DNA of 64,000 bases from Bacteroidota bacterium (GTDB lineage Bacteria > Bacteroidota > Bacteroidia > B-17B0 > Aurantibacillaceae). The stretch lies in the NCBI GenBank assembly GCA_030681615.1, contig JAUXSA010000098.1, positions 62,001-126,000 on the forward strand. The letters are read 5' to 3'. Positions 39,663 through 50,200 of this stretch are shown here, in pieces (position 1 is the first letter of the stretch; each line of letters begins with the position of its first letter). The notes under the pieces are model-generated. The model did no database searches, was not told the origin of the DNA, and saw nothing but the letters and a program-made list of their open reading frames with translations. The position numbers and the translations under genes were made by a program.

Positions 39663-40192
39663 TTTGAATTAGTTATTTGATTAAATGATTGAGTTATTAA
39701 TGTGAGGTATAAATTTTTTCTTTTCATCTGATGATCTTTTAATGAAAAGAATTTGGCTGAGACGACCTTAGCTGAGATCTTAAATTCATTCTCTAGCTTT
39801 AATTCTAATTTAAGCAGATCTGAAAAACTTCCTCTTAAGGTGAATGTATTTGTTTCGATTTTTATATTTTCACTACTATAGTGAGAAGAGGACGGTATTT
39901 CTGTGACTAAGCAATTATGATTTTCGGCGTAATCAGAAATCGTTGCAGTGAGTTTATCCCTAACAGATAAAGAATCGCTATACGCCTCTTCGATCATGGT
40001 CATTTTTGCTTTTAAAAATGGGATTTCTTTTTCCTTTTCTTTGAGCCAGGTTAGTTTTTGTTCGTTCTTCCTTATTTCATCATTTAATTCAAGTGTTTTT
40101 GAGAAGGACAATTTGTAGGCCATAACTATAAATAAAAAGAACAAAATGAAAATTGCAATACTTTTTTTCCGGTATGTTAACTTATCATACAT
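39659..40192 (-). CDS. PilO/GspM-like protein
   Basis: N-terminal TM plus coiled coil, then a ferredoxin-like segment NTFTLRGSFSDLLKLELKLENEFKISAKVVSAKF. Confidence 0.6.
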   Translation of the reverse strand: MYDKLTYRKKSIAIFILFFLFIVMAYKLSFSKTLELNDEIRKNEQKLTWLKEKEKEIPFLKAKMTMIEEAYSDSLSVRDKLTATISDYAENHNCLVTEIPSSSHYSSENIKIETNTFTLRGSFSDLLKLELKLENEFKISAKVVSAKFFSLKDHQMKRKNLYLTLITQSFNQITNSK

Positions 40193-41409
40193 CAGTTAGT
40201 AATTATTTTTAATTCAAAATTGGGTAAATACCCTTCTTTGTTAAAATGAAAGGTCTCTAAATTAATATCCCTAATAAAGTTTTGTGTTTTCAAAACATTT
40301 ACCCATTCATTAATGATCAAGCTTTTATTACAATTGCCTTTTATAACAATCGTATTTTTTTCGAAACTTGTCAGACTGTCTTCATCAATAGACTTTAGAA
40401 CTGGGTTAAACTGCCAGTCACATAAAACAATCTCTTCAGGAACGTTAGACGCAATTTTATCTGCCTGTTTGGCTATTAAAGTAGAGTTTAAAATTCCAGC
40501 ATGTTCAATAAGTAATTTTTTCTTTTCATAATCTTCAAAAAGCTTGGAGACCTGATCAAATTTACTTTGATAAATAGCAAGTTCTGTTTCCACTTTATTA
40601 TGTTTTTCAAATGAGTTGGTGTAAAGGAAAAAGTTAACAAGGCAGGCAAGAAAAATAAAAGCGATACAGGAATATGTCAAAATTTTCAGCTTGATCACTT
40701 CCAGATGTGACCGGCGCAAGTTAATTTCATTATTGTAATCTACAAATCCCCTAATTTGAATGAGATATATAAATGCAGCGGAGAAGCTTAAAATACTTGT
40801 TGAGGATACATTTATACCATCGAGATCATAATTATTTGAGGGTAGAATATTATTAGTTACTGACGAAGTGTTAGAATTTTCAAATTCAATGGAATAGGTT
40901 GTTGTATTAACAGAATCAAAATTATTAGTAATTGGCGGAACTAAATTTAAAAAGCACGGGCCAATTATCAGATCTGAAACCTGGTATTTGAGTGCGATCA
41001 ATTTATCTACGATGGTTTTCGCGTTCTCTTTCCTTATTAAAACTAAATATCCAAATGTTTCTGTTTGCGGATGGTGCTGAATGATAAACTCTTCAATATT
41101 TAGTGTCGGAAAGTTTTGGGTAATTAAAATTTCTAAATTGATCACTTCGTTTTCGGAAACTGAAATAGGTTTTATAATTATCCCTGATCCTGACAAAACA
41201 ATGTTTATTGGTATTTTGTTCTTTTTAATGACAGGAGGAATGCCTTCTATATTTTTAAAGGAACCAGAATCCACGAGATTAAGTTTTCCTGATTGATTTT
41301 TTAAAATGCAATAATTAAATGTTGGGCCTGAATCAGAAAGTATAATTTCCAAGCCACAGACACTTGACTTTACAAGATATTTATTTGGTATCCATTTTTC
41401 CCAAAACAT
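40192..41409 (-). CDS. PilM/PilN (GspL)-like protein
   Basis: N-terminal cytoplasmic part with central TM and NEINLRRSHLEVIKLK (PilN-like INLL motif region). Confidence 0.55.
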   Translation of the reverse strand: MFWEKWIPNKYLVKSSVCGLEIILSDSGPTFNYCILKNQSGKLNLVDSGSFKNIEGIPPVIKKNKIPINIVLSGSGIIIKPISVSENEVINLEILITQNFPTLNIEEFIIQHHPQTETFGYLVLIRKENAKTIVDKLIALKYQVSDLIIGPCFLNLVPPITNNFDSVNTTTYSIEFENSNTSSVTNNILPSNNYDLDGINVSSTSILSFSAAFIYLIQIRGFVDYNNEINLRRSHLEVIKLKILTYSCIAFIFLACLVNFFLYTNSFEKHNKVETELAIYQSKFDQVSKLFEDYEKKKLLIEHAGILNSTLIAKQADKIASNVPEEIVLCDWQFNPVLKSIDEDSLTSFEKNTIVIKGNCNKSLIINEWVNVLKTQNFIRDINLETFHFNKEGYLPNFELKIITN

Positions 41410-41410
41410 A

Positions 41411-43312
41411 TTAGCTATAAATGATAGTAGGTTTTATAAAAATTGTCAATTTATTTTGTGATTTTGTTTTAGTTCTCTCACCAAAGAACCATTTTAATAT
41501 TGGGATACGGGATAGACCCGGTAATCCTTTGCCGGAATGAGAATTGTTTGTTTCTTCAAGGCCTCCTAACATTATCATTTCGCCATTTTTTACGCGGATC
41601 AAAGATTCAAACGATCGGTTAATAGTTCCGGGAGGGGCGGTATTAGAAATTCGTTCTGTAAAGGATGATTGCTTAACATTAATGGTCATGGTTATTTGTT
41701 CATCACCCGAAACCTGTGGATCGATAGTTAATGAAAGATCTGCATTAACAGGTTTGTATTGTTGGGACTGTAAGATATTTTGTTGTGAATTTAAATTATT
41801 CACCAGGTTATTTTGAATTTCTAAATAGTATTCAGTCTTACCAATGCTCAACTTAGCTTCATGACCATTAAGCGTTGCAATTTGTGGAGTCGATCTTAAT
41901 TTTAAAACCCCCTGTTGTTCCAATGCTTTTATTGTGAGGTAAAAGTTAGGTGTCACATTACCTAAGTTTATTATCCCAAAACCATTTAAGCCACTAATTA
42001 GATTATTTACTGAAGAGGCGTTTAAACTTAGGTCTACTTGGGGTAAAACCTGTCCATTAGTTGGGTTTGCAGGTTTAGTCCCCAAACCGGCAGTTACACC
42101 GGCGGAAAAAGTATTGCTTTTACGGACGTCGGCAATAATAACTTCTATATGGACCAATGGAACCACTAGATCCACTTGTCTTATAAAAGTTTCTAATTCG
42201 TCAATCCGTGGTTGGGAACCACTTACAATTAACCCGTTCAAATCCTTAAATATTTTAATATCTATTCCTTTTTTAAGTTCAGCCGGAATGAAATCCATCA
42301 TCTTATCAATGGTCCTATTCTTTAATGTGATCAGTTTGTTTTGCCTTAAACCTTCAAGGTTCCTGTCTCCAAATAAGTATATGCCATTTTCTTTCTTAAA
42401 AGTAAATTCGGTACCATTAAAAAGTAATTTCAAAAAATCTTCATATTGTGCATCTTTAATTTTAACGGTTGAGTTTCCTTTAAGCTCGGAGAAGAGGAAA
42501 TAATTTATGCCGATCTCTTTTGATACAATATTTAAAATGTCATTAATTCCCATGTTTTGTACATCAATAGTGATATAGCCGTCCACAACTGTAATTGAAG
42601 GGTTTTTTGTAGATACCGTTGGTGTTTTTACTGCTCCTGTTAATTGATTTGCCGATGTATTTATATTTTGGGTTAACGGCTTTTTTTCAAATACATAAAA
42701 ATTATCCGGAGTAACAGAGATCTTTATATCATTTGCAAACGCCAGTTTTTCTAATGCATTGTTAAAGGAGACATCCTGAACATAACCGCTAACAAGTTTC
42801 CCTGCTAGTTCCGGTGAAAAAATAATATTTTTCCCACTTTTTTTAGTGATCTCTTTGGTTACATTCCCAAGCGTATCGTTTGTTAGATCAAAAGAGAGTA
42901 AGTCAGGAACTGTTTGATAAGTGATATTTAATGATTTCCTTTCAGGCAGTTTAATTGGTGTTATTGGCGGAATAAATTTTGCAAATGACATTATTGATCC
43001 CATAAATGTAATATCGAGATCGTGTTTTTTACATAAGAACAAAAACACATCTTTTGCCGAAACATTATTAAAATTGTTGGATATTTTAGCGTCAAGAAGC
43101 GGATCGACATTGACATTTAAATTATTGCTTGTTCCAATTGCACGAATAAATTCCTGGATCGAGGCGGAAGAAACGGAAAGTTCAACCTTATCATTTAATC
43201 CCGGATAATTTTTTGCCAACTGATTCAGTTTTTCGTCTAATAGATCAAACCTATCTTGGCCAGATGCAAGAACAAAAGAGAACAAAAGAAATATGATAAT
43301 TTTAATTTTCAT
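41411..43312 (-). CDS. secretin (GspD/PilQ-like)
   Basis: Signal peptide; STN/N-domain repeats (VSAKDVFLFLCKKHDLDI); VEVIIADV-like VHIEVIIADVRKS; GEMIMLGGLEETN...GLPGLSRIPILKWFFG secretin signature. Confidence 0.92.
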   Translation of the reverse strand: MKIKIIIFLLFSFVLASGQDRFDLLDEKLNQLAKNYPGLNDKVELSVSSASIQEFIRAIGTSNNLNVNVDPLLDAKISNNFNNVSAKDVFLFLCKKHDLDITFMGSIMSFAKFIPPITPIKLPERKSLNITYQTVPDLLSFDLTNDTLGNVTKEITKKSGKNIIFSPELAGKLVSGYVQDVSFNNALEKLAFANDIKISVTPDNFYVFEKKPLTQNINTSANQLTGAVKTPTVSTKNPSITVVDGYITIDVQNMGINDILNIVSKEIGINYFLFSELKGNSTVKIKDAQYEDFLKLLFNGTEFTFKKENGIYLFGDRNLEGLRQNKLITLKNRTIDKMMDFIPAELKKGIDIKIFKDLNGLIVSGSQPRIDELETFIRQVDLVVPLVHIEVIIADVRKSNTFSAGVTAGLGTKPANPTNGQVLPQVDLSLNASSVNNLISGLNGFGIINLGNVTPNFYLTIKALEQQGVLKLRSTPQIATLNGHEAKLSIGKTEYYLEIQNNLVNNLNSQQNILQSQQYKPVNADLSLTIDPQVSGDEQITMTINVKQSSFTERISNTAPPGTINRSFESLIRVKNGEMIMLGGLEETNNSHSGKGLPGLSRIPILKWFFGERTKTKSQNKLTIFIKPTIIYS

Positions 43313-44741
43313 TTATTAAGTAAGGATAAATTTCTTCTAATGTAGTTTCTCCTTTTTCAAAAAGCTGCCAGGCGTTTTCTGCTAGCTTATGTATGTTATT
43401 TGTTTTGTAATAGAGATCTATATCAGTGCTGTTTATTTTTATTTGTTCAGTTAATTCTTTTGTAATATTTACAACTTCATATATCGCTTTTCTTCCTTTA
43501 TACCCAGTATAATAACAGTTGTTACAACCTTGGGCAATCATATTAACAGATATTGTCCTTGTTTGAAATTGTACAGGTAGTTCTGTTTTATTAAGGACTA
43601 CTTCCTTTTTGCAATTGGGGCAAAGCGTTCTTACTAATCTTTGTGCAACAGATAAATTAAGCGTGCTTGCAATTAAATATCCTGGTATTCCCATATCTAT
43701 CAACCGTGAGATGGTTCCCCACGCAGAATTTGTGTGAATTGTTGATAATACCAAGTGTCCTGTCAGAGCTGCGCGAATTGCCATCTGGGCTGTTTGTGCA
43801 TCACGAATTTCTCCAAGCATGATAATATCAGGATCTTGTCTCAAAAAAGTTTTTAAAGCTTCCGAATATGTTAGTCCAATATCTTCTTTTAGCTGAACTT
43901 GGTTAACACCATCTAATGTATATTCAATCGGGTCTTCAATAGTAACAATATTGTTTGTTGGTTTATTAAGTTGTTTTAATGTGGCGTATAGTGTTGTTGT
44001 TTTTCCCGAACCGGTTGGTCCGCTTATCAGAATAATGCCATTAGGTTTTTTAACTGATAAATTATAACGCTCAAGTTCGTCTTCACGAAATCCCAATTTT
44101 GAGATATTTATATGACTGGCATCGCTCCCTAATAAACGCAGAACAATTTTCTCACCATATAACGTTGGTAAAATAGAAACACGAATATCCAACTTGCTAT
44201 TTGCTATTTGAAATCTAATACGCCCGTCCTGGGGCATTCTTTTTTCAGCAATATCGCAGGAGGCTGCAATCTTAATTTTATTAATAAGCGTTGGGTATTC
44301 TGCTTTGCTGAGTTTATGCCTGTCAATTAAAACACCATTCACCCTAAATCTGATCCTACATTTCTCGCCATATGTTTCGATGTGAATGTCTGAGCTATGA
44401 AGAGTTTTAGCTTCGTTAACAAGTGTTTCAAGAAAATTATCTGCCTGTACACTTAATTTTACCTGCTGAACCTGATTTAAATTTTCTTCAGTATTATTTT
44501 TAGGATACCATTCAAATAGTTTTTTTTCAATCTCTTGTAATGGCTTTGATATTAATTGAATTTTTTTGCCAAGTACGATCTCTAATTCGTCCCTGACACT
44601 GGAATTGTTCTTTTCTGTATTTATAAACAAACACAAAACATCATTTTCGACTTTATACGGAATAACCTTATAAAACCAAGCCTGGCCTAACGAGATGATA
44701 TTTTTTAAATCAGCCGGTAATATGTCTTTGTCTATGATCAA
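43302..44741 (-). CDS. GspE/PilB-type secretion ATPase
   Basis: ILISGPTGSGKTTTLYATLKQL, IVTIEDPIEYTLDGVNQVQLKEDIGLTYSEALKTFLRQDPDIIMLGEIRDAQTAQMAIRAALTGHLVLSTIHTN, CPNCKK. Confidence 0.97.
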   Translation of the reverse strand: MIIDKDILPADLKNIISLGQAWFYKVIPYKVENDVLCLFINTEKNNSSVRDELEIVLGKKIQLISKPLQEIEKKLFEWYPKNNTEENLNQVQQVKLSVQADNFLETLVNEAKTLHSSDIHIETYGEKCRIRFRVNGVLIDRHKLSKAEYPTLINKIKIAASCDIAEKRMPQDGRIRFQIANSKLDIRVSILPTLYGEKIVLRLLGSDASHINISKLGFREDELERYNLSVKKPNGIILISGPTGSGKTTTLYATLKQLNKPTNNIVTIEDPIEYTLDGVNQVQLKEDIGLTYSEALKTFLRQDPDIIMLGEIRDAQTAQMAIRAALTGHLVLSTIHTNSAWGTISRLIDMGIPGYLIASTLNLSVAQRLVRTLCPNCKKEVVLNKTELPVQFQTRTISVNMIAQGCNNCYYTGYKGRKAIYEVVNITKELTEQIKINSTDIDLYYKTNNIHKLAENAWQLFEKGETTLEEIYPYLINEN

Positions 44742-45001
44742 AGGATTAATTCAAAATGTTTTCGAAGTAAAATTTAGGCATAATATCTGTGCAAAATATA
44801 CTTTGCTTTTTTTTTCGTAGAAGTACGATATCGGCATTTGCATAAATACTAAACGATGATTTGTGTAAATACAGTTAGCTCAATTAGAGGAAATGCTTTT
44901 TAATAAATATTAACACTAATTAAATAATTCGTATGAGTACTTATATTTTTTTTTAATGAGGGTAATAATTTAGTAAACGTTAACCAATTCAAATAATTGA
45001 A

Positions 45002-45514
45002 ATGAAGTATCTAAGAATATTTATGTTTTTGAGTCTTGTATTAGTAACAAAACAGATCAACGCTCAGGCTATTACAACAGGAACAGTTACTGTTCTGACT
45101 TCTGATTCTTCTACATATACCATTTTGACCGGACAAATTATGAGTATAGGTGTGAATGGTAATTTTTCTGGTAAAATAAATCTAAATGGCGGTACAATAA
45201 TCAACAAAGGAATATTTCACCCGGATTCAACAATCTTCATAAAAGGTAGAATTATAAATAATGGAACCTTAACATTAGATTCTCAGGTTTCGCTTGGTGC
45301 AAATAGTTTTTTGAGTAATAATATAGGAGGAGCAATAAATATTGCTGGCAACTTAACTATTGCTGATGGAACATTAATAAATAATGGCACATTGAGTGTT
45401 ACTCAAGACCTTCAAAATAATTCAGGCACTTTAAATAATAGCCACATAATAAATTGCGATCATCTAACAGGCAATAATGTAATCACTAACACTGGAACAA
45501 TTAACACCAATTAA
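45002..45514 (+). CDS. exported beta-helix-like repeat protein
   Basis: Signal peptide; repeated NGG/NNGTL-type short repeats. Confidence 0.55.
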   Translation: MKYLRIFMFLSLVLVTKQINAQAITTGTVTVLTSDSSTYTILTGQIMSIGVNGNFSGKINLNGGTIINKGIFHPDSTIFIKGRIINNGTLTLDSQVSLGANSFLSNNIGGAINIAGNLTIADGTLINNGTLSVTQDLQNNSGTLNNSHIINCDHLTGNNVITNTGTINTN

Positions 45515-45518
45515 AATT

Positions 45519-46154
45519 ATGATGATAGCTAAAATAAATATTAAATTTTTTCTTGTAACAATATTAGTTTGTTTCTTGTTTCAGGAAAACTTTTCACAAC
45601 GTTGCACGGTAAGCGTTACGGTTAGCCCATCTACCACAACTTTTGTTGTTGGAGCAACAAATTGTTCTCTGACGTCTACTCCGGTAGGTGGGGTTCCACC
45701 TTATACTTATTATTGGGAACCAAATGTTTATTTCGTTGGTCCAAGCACAAATACCAGCCAAAACCCAGTAGTAAATCCACCAATATCTATAGTTTATACT
45801 GTTACTGTTATTGATAATTCTGATTGTAGTGCTTCAGCAACCGTTGAAGTAATAGCAAAGCCGTATGCATTATTAAACAAAACGCCGGATGGAGAATATT
45901 ATAAGCTTGCTGATAATAAGTTGCTTTTCAAATATGATGAACAATATGCGGCAACGAGTCTTGTATATTATGTTATGAATAAAACACATTCTGTTGTTGC
46001 TTCTTATGCTGTAAATAATATTTCATCCAGTTTAGTCGTGAATATGGGAGACAATCGATATTATTTAGATGCAGCAGCATTACCAACCGGCTATTATACT
46101 TTAGAAGTGATTAATGAAAAAAAAGAAAAATTATACTTAAGATTTAAAAGATGA
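45519..46154 (+). CDS. exported protein with PKD/SprB-like domain and T9SS-CTD-like tail
   Basis: GVPPYTYYWEPN...YTVTVIDNSDCSASATVEV; tail ALPTGYYTLEVINEKKEKLYLRFKR. Confidence 0.6.
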   Translation: MMIAKINIKFFLVTILVCFLFQENFSQRCTVSVTVSPSTTTFVVGATNCSLTSTPVGGVPPYTYYWEPNVYFVGPSTNTSQNPVVNPPISIVYTVTVIDNSDCSASATVEVIAKPYALLNKTPDGEYYKLADNKLLFKYDEQYAATSLVYYVMNKTHSVVASYAVNNISSSLVVNMGDNRYYLDAAALPTGYYTLEVINEKKEKLYLRFKR

Positions 46155-46684
46155 TGAATATGCTAAAAAATTTAATTATAGGAGTTGCGTTCATTGCAGG
46201 TATTGCGGGGTTTGTTATCTCGCTTAATCACAAAGATGTTGAACTTGTTTACGTTGACATGGGAAAATTGTATGACAATTTTGCGTTGACCAAAGAACTT
46301 AATGTTGATATGGAGAAAATCATAAAGACTAGAAAAAGCATAACAGATTCATTATATGAAGACCTGAGGGTAAAAACTCAGGAATTGAAATTCAAGGAAA
46401 AGAAAACTATTGAGGATATTCAAAAAATAGCAAAAATTGAAGAAGAGTACATGTACAAACAACAACAGTTTGAAAAAGAAAACCAAATGACCTCTGCTGA
46501 TTATATGAATAAAATATGGAATCAGATCAATCAATTTGTTGAGGATTATGGAACTGAAAAAAAATACGCCTTTGTTCTTGGGGCAAATGGACAGGGCAAT
46601 ATCATGTTTGGAGATAAAGGCAAGAATGTAACAACAGATGTGATCGCGTATATTAATAATCGTTACAACGATAAAATGAAGTAA
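46151..46684 (+). CDS. OmpH/Skp-like periplasmic chaperone
   Basis: Signal anchor; VDMGKLYDNFALTKELNVDMEK, long charged coiled coil, IWNQINQFVEDYGTEKKYAFVLGANGQGNIMFGD. Confidence 0.75.
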   Translation: MMNMLKNLIIGVAFIAGIAGFVISLNHKDVELVYVDMGKLYDNFALTKELNVDMEKIIKTRKSITDSLYEDLRVKTQELKFKEKKTIEDIQKIAKIEEEYMYKQQQFEKENQMTSADYMNKIWNQINQFVEDYGTEKKYAFVLGANGQGNIMFGDKGKNVTTDVIAYINNRYNDKMK

Positions 46685-46686
46685 GA

Positions 46687-47292
46687 ATGTTTAAAAACTT
46701 AACCATAATAATTTTCTTGATTTTTGCCACATGTGCGTGTAATAAAAAAAAGTCATTGGCTTCCGATGATTATATTAAATATTTAAATTCAAAAGATGGC
46801 GGTTTAATAAATCTTAAAGAGTTTAATGACATAGTATTTAAAGCAAAAATTCAAACTCCTGAAATGATCGCCCTTTCTTATTCCTCAGGCTCTGAAATGA
46901 ATCAGATTAAGTATAAAAAAGATCTTCAAGATCATAAGGGGCAAATAAATTTTATTGTGTTAATAGAAGATGCAAATAGCAATAAGAAAGTTAAAGAAGC
47001 GGTTGTAACAAAAGAAACTTACGGTCAAATATTAGCTTATGGCAATACGGGGCTGAAAGATGATTTTAAATTAATACAAGGTGTCGATACAATATATTGT
47101 AGTCTTGTGATTGTTGAGCCGGCCAATTCCTTGCAGCCGATTGTGCGAATAGCTTTAAGTTTTTCGGGAGTTAATTCATTATCAGAAAGTGACCTAACCT
47201 TGATCTATAATGACAAAATATTTAACCAGGGTCCTATAAAGTTTAATTATTCAAAAAGCACATTTCAAAATATTCCTGATCTTAAATTATAA
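46687..47292 (+). CDS. lipoprotein of unknown function
   Basis: Lipobox IFATCACNKKK. Confidence 0.65.
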   Translation: MFKNLTIIIFLIFATCACNKKKSLASDDYIKYLNSKDGGLINLKEFNDIVFKAKIQTPEMIALSYSSGSEMNQIKYKKDLQDHKGQINFIVLIEDANSNKKVKEAVVTKETYGQILAYGNTGLKDDFKLIQGVDTIYCSLVIVEPANSLQPIVRIALSFSGVNSLSESDLTLIYNDKIFNQGPIKFNYSKSTFQNIPDLKL

Positions 47293-47295
47293 ATT

Positions 47296-50200
47296 ATGAA
47301 GAAAAAATTTTTAAGACAAGTTGCATTTTTTATGGCCTTAAACATTTTGTTTGAAGTCGCATCACCTACGGTGGCAATGGCTCTAACTAACGGCTCTACT
47401 CAACCTGATTTTATTGGATTTGAACCTGCCAACTCATCAGAAATGATAGATTTATTTACCGGCGACTTTAAATATAACATTCCTATAATGGATGTGGATG
47501 GTTACCCGTTGAACATATCATATCATGCCGGACAAAATATGGAAAGTGAAGCGAGTTGGGTTGGATTGGGTTGGAGCTTAAATCCAGGCGCATTAAATAG
47601 AAATGTAAGGGGGTTACCAGATGATTTTAACGGCGAATTATTAAGTTCATATACAAGCATTAAACCTCATGCTGCAATGGGCGCTGGGTTTCAAAAATCT
47701 GCATTTCTTGGCCCTAACGTTGAGTTTCAAAATTTCGGAGTCGCTAATAAGATTGGTGGATCTGGTGCAATCGTACTAACTTATAATAATTATAAAGGTT
47801 ATGGACTTGAGGTGGAACTGGATGGGCAAAATACAATGACAACAAAAGCTGGTCTCTATAGCTCTTCGCACACTAATGGGGTGGGAATGAAAATTTCCTC
47901 ACAAGATGGGGGTACATTAAGTCATAATTACGCAAACGGCGTTGGAGTGAATTTTGGTCAGGCTGGTATTAATAGTGTTAATGTGAGTGCTTCTATGGGG
48001 GAAGGAACGAGCACGAATACAAGAACGGGAGCCGTTTTTAAAAGCGCGAGTCAAGGCTTGGGTGTTTCCGTATCTGTTAATGGATCTACTTTTGGTGTTG
48101 GTGGGAGCATTTCTCACACAATTCCAACCGGCAATGTATCTTATGCTCCTAGCATTAATAATAATTATACAGGCCATGGCTTTAGTCTAAGTGCTAAGGC
48201 TGGTTTATGGGGTGCATGTAAACTTTTCGTCGCGTTTGTTGCTATGCAGCAAGGTCCAATTAGCGGTGGTTTGCAGAAAGGTTTTAAGGGCTATTATAAC
48301 TTAAATAAACTAGAAGAAAAATCCAGAACTACACCTTCATACGGTTATTTGTATTCTGAAAATGCACCCGAAGATGCTCTCATGGATTTTAATCGCTTTC
48401 GTGATGGATCCATAATGGATGAAACACCAAATCTTAATTTAACAGTTGGTGACTATGATGTTTTCTCTGCTAACGCACAGGGGTTAGGCCTTGCCTTCAG
48501 GCCGTTTAGAAGTGATATTGGTGTTTACCATGATAATGTTGGGCAAACAAAAAGTAAAAATTTTCCTATTGAAGGAGAACTTGGTGTAGGCCTTCTTGTG
48601 CATTTTTTGATGAATATATCTAAGACAACCAACAATGGTAAAAGTGGTGTTTGGAATACATTAATAAATAGTTCACTTGCGTTTAATAATAAAGATATTC
48701 GTTTGACGGCAAACCAGTTTTATGAGAAGTATTATTTCAAACAACTGGGAGAAATTGCTGGCCGGGATGCAAATTTTGATGCCGCAAGAGGTGGAGAAGG
48801 CCTCACTAGCCCTTTCTTGCAAAAGATAGGGAATGACTATCATGCTTTATCCATGATTTCCGGTGCAAACAAAACTAAACGTGAGACAAGGAATAATTAT
48901 ATTCAATCGCTTACTGCTAGTGAAGCAACTAAATATGGTAATGAACCCTCTATTACCCTTTACCCTAAAACAACAGCAAGCGTTGATCCCTCTACAAGAT
49001 TGGTAGTTGCTGACCCAACTTATAGCTTAATGAGCAGGACTACAAAAACTCTGAGCGTATTATCAGGAACTGCAATGGTAACCTCAACAGCTACAATTGG
49101 CCATCATTTGTCAGAGGTTAGTGTAACTAATCCAGAAGGTACACGATACATTTATGGTATCCCATCTTACAATCTGGTAAAGAACAAAGTAATTTTTAAT
49201 GCGTCAAATAGAACTGAAGGTGCTTACCAGGGTAATGGTTTTCCCGGGGCAACTTATTGTACTACCTGTCATGTTCTTCCTCACTCTGATAATTACCAAA
49301 CTGTTCAATACGATCCAACGGGATCTGGCAAAGAAATGGTAAATAACAACGTTAGAGGAGCAGATAATTTTTACAGACAAGAGATCACTCAACCTTATGC
49401 TACTACATATTTATTGACTTCAATTCTTTCAACCGACTATGTAGACATCACCGGAGACGGACAAACTTATGATGATCTTGGGAACTTCACTAAGCTTAAC
49501 TATTATAAAAATAATAATTTTGGTTGGCGAGAGCCTTATTGTTTTCCTGGTGCAGCGAGTACCGGTACCCCGGGACATTGGGCGACAACAAAAGGAACTT
49601 TATCTTTATCAGCTAACCAAGCGAATTTCGAGCCGGGTTTGATCGCTGATGAATTAGATGATAGAGGATTTTACGAATATGGAGTGCGTGAAAATTATTA
49701 TGTACATTCCATCGAAACAAAAAACTATGTAGCCTTTTTTGAAACATCAGACAGGTATGATGGTATGGGTGTAAGTGATCCGAACGGAACCCCACAGACA
49801 AATCAAAATCTTAAACTGGATGTAATTAAATTATATTCTAAAAGCGAAATAATTGCCAAAGGCGGTGTCGCAAATTCTGTACCAATTAAAACAGTAAGAT
49901 TTGAATATGATTATTCTTTGTGTCCGGGAACTTTTAATAGCGATTATGAATCAACTTATAATTCTGATCGCGGCAAGTTAACTTTAAAAAGAATTTATTT
50001 TTCCTACGGAAATTCTGATAAATCAGCCTTATCTCCATATCAATTTACCTATGGCGGTAATTTTAACTATGGTCCTCGCGACATTGACCGCTGGGGTTCG
50101 TATAAGATCAACGGTGGCACTCCTACTGGAAGTCTTGGAGTGCTTAACAACCAGGAATTTCCTTATGCTGACCAAGATAAAACAAATGCTGATGCAGCTG

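Noticed and set aside
49258-49272. CxxCH (CTTCH) heme-type motif in the 2167-aa protein
   Set aside because: Single isolated motif in a large beta-rich protein with no cytochrome context; most likely chance
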